A stretch of DNA of 64,000 nt, from positions 58,442,001 to 58,506,000 of the forward strand of contig CP136891.1 of assembly GCA_034359265.1 (NCBI GenBank), written 5' to 3'. Below are positions 56,371-64,000 of the stretch, piece by piece (the stretch's first letter is position 1; every line of letters starts with the position of its first letter). The stretch comes from Canna indica (lineage: Eukaryota; Streptophyta; Magnoliopsida; Zingiberales; Cannaceae). The position numbers and the translations under genes were made by a program. A model generated the notes under the pieces. The model was given only the letters and a program-made list of their open reading frames with translations. It did not search any database and was not told the origin of the DNA.

Positions 56371-57180
56371 TTTTCAACCTTGGTCTTAATCTTGGTTTTG
56401 ATGATAACAAATATGGAACTAATATTTGAGCAAGAAATATTTTCAAGTTCCATGTCGGTTTGCGCGCGGCGTTCGCGATCGAAAAAATCAAAGAAATCGG
56501 AAGGACGCTCATCGATGCTCTGGAATTCATCGGAAGATAGAGTTTTGGTTTAGGAAGTCTAGAATACTTGTAAAATCATTTTTACGATGCAAAAGAAACC
56601 ACCAAAATTTGAAGCCGACACCCAAAACCTCGAAAGGCTGAAAAAGACTAAAATTTGCAATTTCGGCCGACCCTGGGCCGAATCTCGGTAGCAGCCTTGG
56701 ATCAGCCCATGATCGATTGTAAATGGCTAAAATTATTAGTATGTGTTCGATTGACCCTTGGCTGAATCTTTCGAGGGTCGTCCGACGGTCGATCGAAAGT
56801 CCCAACGAATCTCTTTAGATCCGTTGGATGACTTTTTGAGCTCCCACCCTTGGGATCTTTATAAATACTCCCAAGAGTGCCTTCCTTACTTGTCTAATGT
56901 TCCATTGAGTCATTCTTTGATATTTGCTAAGTTTTTTGACTCATTCTTAAGCAAACTCTAGTTTTAGTTGAAACCTTGATTCAAGCCTCTGATCTTCATT
57001 GTTTCATCATCCAAAAGCATTAAGAGGACTAGGAATCCTGTGCTTGAAGCTAAATACACTTTGATTTGCTTATTGCTCCATTTATATTATTTTGTGATTT
57101 ATTTCTTATATTTGGACTTGTGTAAGATCTAGGTTGTTAGGTCTTTGCCTTGGTGTTGATGCTTAAATCTATCGGTGTAA
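56371..57180 (+). mobile_element. Second LTR-like remnant, nested or adjacent
   Basis: Starts near TGTTGGCCTAAGATTTTC, followed by GGTTTTGATGATAACAAATA, a hallmark near the start of many copia-type (SIRE-like) LTRs. A TATA-like CTTTATAAATACTCCC lies near 56858. No internal coding region is present, so it may be a solo LTR cutting into the previous element. The right end is not clear. Confidence 0.5.
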
Positions 57181-58081
57181 ACTTGGATTATAGGCTTTTT
57201 GGGCTATAATTTAATTTCCAGCATATGCTATGTAAATAATAGATGATGCAATTAGTTTATAATTGCAACAAACCAAATAGCTAACTAAACTAATTGCTGC
57301 AAAATTATAAAAAACATACTCTGGAATATGTCAAATGGCAATTATATATTTGTTGATATTGTCATGATTATATATGTAAAGCTAATGATATATTAACAAA
57401 TAGTATATTAATTAATTTTTATGATTAAAATAAAAAAAAATAGCTTAATTAAGGAGATGGATGGCCAAAGAAGGACAATCATTAAATAAGTACAGAACAT
57501 AATTTATATTTAAAGTTAAAAAAATATTGATTAACATGAAATTATATATGTAGATATAACATAAAAGGAAATAATTTTGAATATTAATAGCTATATTAAC
57601 TAATTTCCTATCATTTAATATTATTAAATAATAATGTAAAGGAAACTTGTAATCCTCTGAATTGATATATAAATAGATCATAGAGTGATGAGCATATAAT
57701 CCTATTAAGTGGATAAGAATTTGTTTCACCTAATTTATCATTTATTTGTTCAATTTTAAGATTCAGGTAAGAAATTTTATGATAATTAAATAGAATAAGT
57801 AAAAAAATTAAATATAACAACATTCTTATTAAAATGTGTATCCACGTGTAAGTCACGTGCTTTTTTCGAATCAGTTGATGGTTAATTAAGCCCTTCCTAA
57901 TAAACTTTCGTCACTCTGGTTGTTGCCGATTGAAGTTTAAATTTTGAATTGGCACGTGCGGAAGGCCACAACGGTAACTAAATCGAACCATAAAGCATTG
58001 CGCGACTGCGCGGACCGAACCCGAAACTGTTCCATTTTAAATCCCTCTCTGCTTTCTCTCGGTAGCTTGCTTGCAGAGGAC
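57181..58081 (+). promoter_or_regulatory. Upstream region of BUBR1 with MSA-like motif
   Basis: The distal part is AT-rich and featureless. The proximal 150 bp are GC-richer. CACAACGGTAAC at about 57967-57978 carries the AACGG core of the mitosis-specific activator element (consensus YCYAACGGYYA, imperfect match). ATTGCGCGACTGCGCGG near 57996-58012 is an E2F-like GC block. Both would suit a G2/M-expressed checkpoint gene. This is motif reading only. Confidence 0.4.
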
Positions 58082-61000
58082 ATGGAGGCGGCGGCATCGC
58101 TTGGAGTGGACGTGGCAGAATTGGAGGCAGCACTGATGGCGGCGGATCCGGAGACGGCCTTCTTGCTGCAGCAGCGGCTGCGGCGGCAAGATGACGAGCA
58201 AAGCGGAGGAGCGGCTACAGATGGATACGAATGGGAGTTGTACAAGGAGAACGTCCGGCCCTTGAAGCGCGGCCGCAATGTGAAGCTCCTCAACCAGTCT
58301 CTTCGGTCCCAGTCTAATCCCAACCTCAAGGCCTCCCTCCTTCGCACGCGCAGGTTCTTCTCCGTTCCTTCGCTCTCTGTTTCTTGATCCCCTTACCTAG
58401 ATAGGCATATTGACTCTTTTAGGGTTTCGTATTCTCGATTGCCTTCTTGATCCCCGTCTAAAATATTCAGTTTTTTTTTTATCTTTTGGATTCTTGGTGA
58501 GACTTCAGGAGGATGATCGAAGCGATAGATGAGTACCAAGGGGAAGATCCTCTTCATCCGTGGCTCGAGTAAGCATTTCTTACCTACACGGTAGTAGTAC
58601 TCAAGTAAAACTTGCATTTTTGAGCAAGAATTGTGATTGATCTTCACCTTTCTGATCTTAAACCTAGGTGCATTAAATGGGTTCAAGAATCTTTTCCAAA
58701 TGGAGGAGAGTCCTCGGGGCTGGTTGTGATGTACGAGCAATGCGTGCGAACCTTTTGGCATGACGAGCGTTATAAGGAGGATCTGCGTTACCTCAAAGTG
58801 TGGATGGAATATGTGAGTAACATGCTTGCCTTCTCGATTTTGAATGGTCTTTTTTGCTTTGCTATCTGATAGTAGCTTCATCTTACATGTGTTCTTTGTG
58901 ATTGATAATGGATCTTGATTGCTTCATTAGGCTGATAATTGCGCTGATGCTGAAGTCATATTCAATTTTCTTGAGGCAAATGAAATTGGGCAAACTCATT
59001 CGATCTTCTACATATCCTATGGGAAGCACCTGACAACCAAGAACAAGTTCAAGAAGGCTGATGAGATCTTCAATCTTGGCTTAGCTAGGTAAGAGACTCC
59101 TCTTAGAGTTCCCAAGAAGTAACTTATAAGAATGAAATTGAGGAATGTTCATTGGTTGTCATGTGAACATATTTCTATCCTATTGAGGAATTCTTAGACT
59201 CATGGAAATTTTGGAGACTTGCTCCCAGTTTATAAAAGCTACCTGAGTACCACTGATGCATAAGTTCATCTTGGAAAACAACTTAGCTCTGGCGTTGAGC
59301 TTGGATCTCATTTTGACTCCTGATCACTAAATTGTATAATGGAAACTTTGTTCATAAAGAAAAGGAGGAATTGATGACGAGTTCAGCAATTTGCTCTTCT
59401 ATATCTTATAGGTTGGACCGTTACAATAAGAGAACAACACATTGCTTGGCTGCTAGTGTGTCAGAACTTAGGCACGCCAGTATCCAACACTTTTAATGAG
59501 CTAGTAGTCCACTAAGCGGATAGAAGCACATCCTTCACCTGATATGTGCTTAATGGTGGACAAGGCCTGCAACTCATGAATACTGAAAAGGAAAAAAACC
59601 CAGAGGGTATGAGAGCAACCAATATTAGCCATATACCTTCATGCGACCTCCTATATGCCAGGCTGTTCTTAATGGTGGACAAGGCCTTAGAATTTCCGAA
59701 AAGGAAAAATATTTGGAGTTACTCTAATTACAATTGGTTGTCTATTTATAAAAACAGCTGTTTTCTAGTTTTGTTATATGAAGCTAACAACAGTATTCTT
59801 AACATCATATTCTAGGAAGGCACGACCATTGGAGAAGTTAGAAGCTGCATATAGGGCTTTCCTTGTTCATTCAACACAAAAAGAACATGGCAATGAGGTA
59901 AGTTTCATTGATTTTAGGGTAAATTATGCTATACATTCTAAACTATCCACAAAATTATAGATGTATCTAAAATAACCTTTCAAACAAATGTAAACTGAAC
60001 AAGTAACTTTACAACCAATCTATCCCATCATCAATTAGGTGTTACTTTCTCTATTAAGTGTATGATATGGTGTACATGTCATCATATGGAATTGACCATG
60101 TCAACATCATGTGGAAAATTGTTAGACCAAAAAAATTCATCTGGAATGTTAGCGGAATAATAATATTTCCACTTGTATGCTGACATCGCTAAATAAAATT
60201 TTGGTCAAAAGGAATTTCCACTTGTATGCTGACATGACTAATTATGTACAATCAAAGTAACACCCATTTGACAGTTGGATTGGTTGTAAAATTAATAGTT
60301 TTCATATATTTGTTTTAAATGTTCTTTTGGATACATTGTGTAATTTAGACTTGAATTTAATGTACAGTTTTGTTTATCATCATAGATGTACTACTCATTC
60401 TATCTATGTTTCTGATGTAGGAAGATATGTCAGATGATACGTTGTCGGTTCGAAGCTTTGGAACTGTTTTAACTTCAGTACAATCAAGTAAGAAATCTTT
60501 TAGGAGTCAATTATGTCTTCTGTTAATCTTTAGGCTTACACATTCTTGTGTTACCAGGAAGACAACCTGCAGAAAATCCAGTCCTCCCTAAAAGGAAGGT
60601 TGCACTACAGAGGTGAGCTTCCCTTTTAAGGAGACAAAAATGGATATCTTTTATAATTCTTTGCATCTCCGTTAAACATTTTTCTGAAAACCATCCCTTG
60701 GCTTCATTTTTATCAAATATATCCAGTGGTTAGTTGAATATTATCAAAAAAATTTAAGTACATCCACTATTTGGTATTTGTTAGTGCAAACATTATCTTA
60801 TGCATATGACATGCTGATGTGTATTTTTATCTACCACCTCAGTGCTTAATTTCCATAGCCGGTTAGCCTCCAACATTTTGGATGACTTTATTTGACTGTT
60901 GCTCTAGGTGGATTGAAGTAGCAATGAAGTGGTGGTGCACATAAATATGCCATGTTGTGACGTTGTGTTAATAGTCATACCAAACAAAAACCTAATATAC

Positions 61001-62219
61001 ATTGAAAAATGTTGGTAGGTAATTTAAAGTAAAAGAATAAAATCTATGTAACAGATTTGATAAAAATGAAACCACATGATAGATTTGGCAAACGTTGAAA
61101 CTATTTTTAGATTTATAGATATTTATACAGCTATCGATGAAGGGCATAATTGCTTGGTGTGTGTTTATGCTGGTGCACATCCTTCATAACTATCCAATCA
61201 ATAGTCTTTTTTATTTCTATTTCTAGTGTGATTTTTTGGAGCAGATCGTTCTGTCTATTTCACTATACAGATTGATGGAACTTTATTGTCCCTATTTATG
61301 CATCTATGTTTGTTTTGTGCAGGGTTGATACTAATAAGCCCCTTTCCATATACAAAGATGAAAATTCGAAGGCAAATGATCACCCCTTGAACTTGAAGAG
61401 AAATGAGAAGTCTTGGAACACTCTAGGAAGCCGAGTAGATAGAAATAAGGAAAATGCTCCGGTCCCTGAAAAATGGTCATCATATAAGGTCTGATCCCTC
61501 CTTCGTTCAAGCTCTGCTTACAATCTATAAAATCAACTGTTGACTCTTTTAGTACCCCATCTCTTTGAATCAGGTCCCTCAGAAAATAGTGCACAGAATC
61601 GGTTCAGCAACACCTAGTGCTTGCATCAATGTGTATGTTGATGAAGAATGTGCAGAGTAAGTCATCTGATGGTTTTATTATTTGCATACATTCGAGATTG
61701 ATACTTGTGGAACCAGGCACGTTTTTATAAATTTACTAGGAGGTGTATCATGATACTTGCATTTGATTACATTAGATCAAAATCAATTGAATTATCAATC
61801 AATCCATATGAGCATCTGAAAGATTAATTTAGATTTACACATAATAAGTATCTGCTAGAATTCTTGTCTAGTTCTTGATGCATATCCTAATATTTCATTC
61901 CAAGGATACTCTAGTCTATTTCATCTAATACAATCTAGGAGTTCTATTTCCTTGTGAACCAACAATTTGTTACTAATAAAAGGCATTTTCTCTGTTCTGT
62001 TTGCTTCAGACAACCACCAGCTCAGCCTGCAAAGTCTTCTACATTGAAACTTAGAAAAGCAAATAGCCAAAATCTAAAGAAGTAAGCATTTTGCCCGTTT
62101 TCGCTTATGTGTTGTCATTTAGGTTGCTTTGCTTAACCACTTTACCTGTCTTCAACAGGGAAGCGGAAATGCTGAGAGACAATCCACTGCGCAACTTTCC
62201 TCTGAATAGCCTTAGATAA
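58082..62219 (+). CDS. BUBR1: Mitotic spindle checkpoint protein BUBR1/MAD3
   Basis: Plant MAD3/BUBR1 without kinase domain; with MAD2 and BUB3 it inhibits the APC/C-CDC20 until kinetochores attach. Eleven exons with GT-AG introns and continuous phase: 58082-58353, 58509-58568, 58668-58812, 58931-59088, 59816-59897, 60421-60487, 60558-60612, 61323-61488, 61574-61656, 62010-62081 and 62159-62219, giving 406 aa, near the Arabidopsis length. First KEN box at residues 55-57 (YKENVRPLKRGR). The MAD3/BUB1 homology region follows (IDEYQGEDPLHPWLECIKWV, TFWHDERYKEDLRYLKVWMEY, HSIFYISYGKHLTTKNKF, ADEIFNLGLARKARPLEKL). The second KEN box is at 322-324 (RNKENAPVPEKW). ATG 58082 is chosen over an upstream in-frame codon at 57944 because MEAAASLGVD fits the family. 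Confidence 0.93.
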
Positions 62220-63596
62220 CTTGATGCCAAAATCTACAGTAGCATGTTCTTAATGCTCTGTGATTGCTTTTCTTTCACTGGGCATATATTTGCTGCTGCA
62301 TGCCTCTTCTTTTTTTTTTTTACCAGCTGCTGCATGCCTGATTGAATTAAAAGATGCATGTTATTTTCTTCATTCACTTGTGTTTAAGCAGCTTCTCCCT
62401 CTAAAGCATGTATTACTTCTGTGTGGTGTAATTGATTTGCAAGCGATGATTGTGGGCTTTTTTATATACGAACATTTTATCCATTGTCTTTGAATGCATG
62501 ATAAATACAACAATAATGTACAACATGAATATATGCATAGACACGGCATAACTCCAGAAGGAAAGTGCAAAAGCATGTATGTTCATGTCAAAAAAATAGG
62601 AAGAGACACAAAAGGAAAACTATGATATTTGCAAAAATACTCAACACAAGATTTCCTAACTCCACCTAGCTAGTGTACCTGCAAATATGAGACAAATACA
62701 ACAAAGTCAACCCAAAGTTATGTACACTACCAAATGATATTACCATGCTAGGATGAACACCAAGTATAAATAACATCTAATTACTCAAACCAAGTTACAA
62801 ACTCATTCAAGAGCATAGTAGACCGTTGGGCTTCACACACACTCTCATATCTCGAGAATCATGCTCGCTCATCTCTATCCGAAAGATTCGAACCAGCTCA
62901 CCACACCCTTGATTCCAAGCCTATTGAGAACCATGTTGGGGAAAGCAACAAAAAAGAATGGGAAGAAAGAGAAATCCTACCTCAAATTCTAGCTCTGACG
63001 ATGCTAACTCCAGATCCCAAGTAATACCGACTCCCTTTCGCTCTCACTCACCCCTATTGCACGTGTGAACGAGCTGACTCCTATAACGATTAACGGTCCA
63101 TTCCTTCGAGTCCAAAACAGAAAACTATCGAAGACATAGGAGAAATATGGAGGTTTTGCAAATAAACCCCTCATACATTCAAAACTCAATTATGCTCTTT
63201 TATAAGTATACTAGGCATAACAATTTCACAATAAAACCTAAATTAAGGTGGCTATTATTTTCTTAATGAGTTGAAATTTTAGGTGATTAAATTATTGAAA
63301 TATATTATTAAATGAGTGTTTGTTTTCTCCTAATTTTTTAGCCATTGCCTCATAAAGTGAGAATCGAAGTAAATTTGAAGGCCCAAAATGAGATCGTTTC
63401 AAACTTAAGGAGACAAAGTAAAATTGAAAATAAACTTTAATGGTCAAAATGATACTTCTTAAATTTTAGATGTTTAAATAAGAACTAATACAAAATATAT
63501 AGCTGAAAATGCCCTTTTGCCTCTTCTGTTGAGTTGCTTCTAATTAATTCTGTTATACTCTACTGCATTTTATTGTTGGACATGACATATTGTTGG
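62220..63596. other. BUBR1 3' UTR and intergenic DNA
   Basis: The first 250-300 bp are probably 3' UTR (ATGATAAATACA near 62500). From 62600 to 63200 there is moderately complex DNA with no ORF I recognise. A minus-strand ORF at 63004-63189 has no family resemblance. The rest is AT-rich. Confidence 0.45.
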
Positions 63597-63752
63597 TAGG
63601 GGTGAGAAAAAAAACTGGTTTTTCCGGTTAACCGAACCGGTTTTTTCGGTTTCAAATTTTATTTTTGGAAAAATCGATTTTCGGTTTCGATTTCGGTCCG
63701 AGAGGTAAAAAGTCCGGTTTCGGTTAATCGACCGGTTCAATATAATTTATTA

Positions 63753-63802
<50 letters not shown>

Positions 63803-64000
63803 TTATGATTTATAAATTATAAAAAAATTATAAGAAATTATAGAAAATTATAAAAAAAATTACAAAAAATTATTAAAAATTATAAAAAATTAAAAATATA
63901 AAAAAAATCAAATATATATATATATATATATTAATTTTTATAGAACATTATCTTGCTTCAAGTGGTTTCACTTTTTTTTTCTTTTTTCTCAATGAGAATT
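63597..64000. mobile_element. hAT-like element end, cut by window edge
   Basis: TAGGGGTGAGAAAAAAAACT followed by TTCCGGTTAACCGAACCGG and more TTTCGGTT words is the typical start of Ac/Ds-like elements. An (AT)n tract and poly-A-rich DNA follow to the edge. The other end lies outside the window. Confidence 0.45.
63757..63798. repeat. (AT)n microsatellite
   Basis: About 21 uninterrupted AT dinucleotides; a shorter run lies near 63912-63931. Confidence 0.9.

Noticed and set aside
59549..59687. 20-bp direct repeat CTTAATGGTGGACAAGGCCT in BUBR1 intron 4
   Set aside because: Two copies 119 bp apart with no other repeat-element features; likely a small local duplication.
59900..60360. Possible MITE in BUBR1 intron 5
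   Set aside because: The proposed ends (GGTAAATTATGC and ATTGTGTAATTTAGAC) pair poorly and no flanking duplication is visible.

Overview
This window is nuclear DNA of a flowering plant. It is AT-rich, intron-containing and dominated by transposable elements. The one intronless host gene (EXORDIUM-like) has an almost saturated G/C third codon position, which fits a monocot; the species cannot be named from the sequence alone. Three host genes are well supported: an EXORDIUM-like secreted protein (9632-10705, +), a four-exon mitochondrial-type ribosomal protein uS9 gene (48702-53017, -) and an eleven-exon spindle-checkpoint BUBR1/MAD3 gene (58082-62219, +).

The first 43 kb is a transposon graveyard. 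Four members of one CACTA (En/Spm) family, here called family A, all have CACTACTAGAAA-type ends, AGCAACGGC-rich subterminal arrays and 3-bp target-site duplications: A1 2433-9069 (+, CAA), A2 12563-19582 (-, TCT), A3 27420-32277 (-, ACA) and A4 41577-43064 (+, ATA; a 1.5-kb internally deleted copy). A3 sits inside a second, diverged CACTA element, family B (26805-40451, ATT duplications, 13.6 kb including A3). Family A and B elements encode, in the same order, a TNPD/TNP2-like transposase and a TNPA-like (Ptta/En/Spm) protein; every copy is broken. A 7-kb PIF/Harbinger element (19646-26599) lies 63 bp from A2. It carries degenerate MYB-like and HARBI1-like genes plus an intact GRF zinc-finger ORF.

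The most unusual signal is a large inverted repeat (about 190-250 bp) immediately upstream of the TNPD start codon. It occurs in three family A copies and, diverged but at the same place, in family B, together with two short conserved non-coding blocks. It looks like a conserved leader hairpin and could be a small-RNA source or a regulatory structure.

From 43 to 64 kb the window is mainly AT-rich intergenic DNA with small element remnants: an RTE-type LINE fragment, two related MITEs in opposite orientation, a Tourist-like MITE with TTA duplications, two adjacent LTR-retrotransposon remnants, a 5'-truncated LINE inside uS9m intron 1, and a hAT-like end at the right edge. Exon boundaries were deduced by hand from GT/AG sites, reading-frame continuity and family conservation; no alignment or expression data were available.
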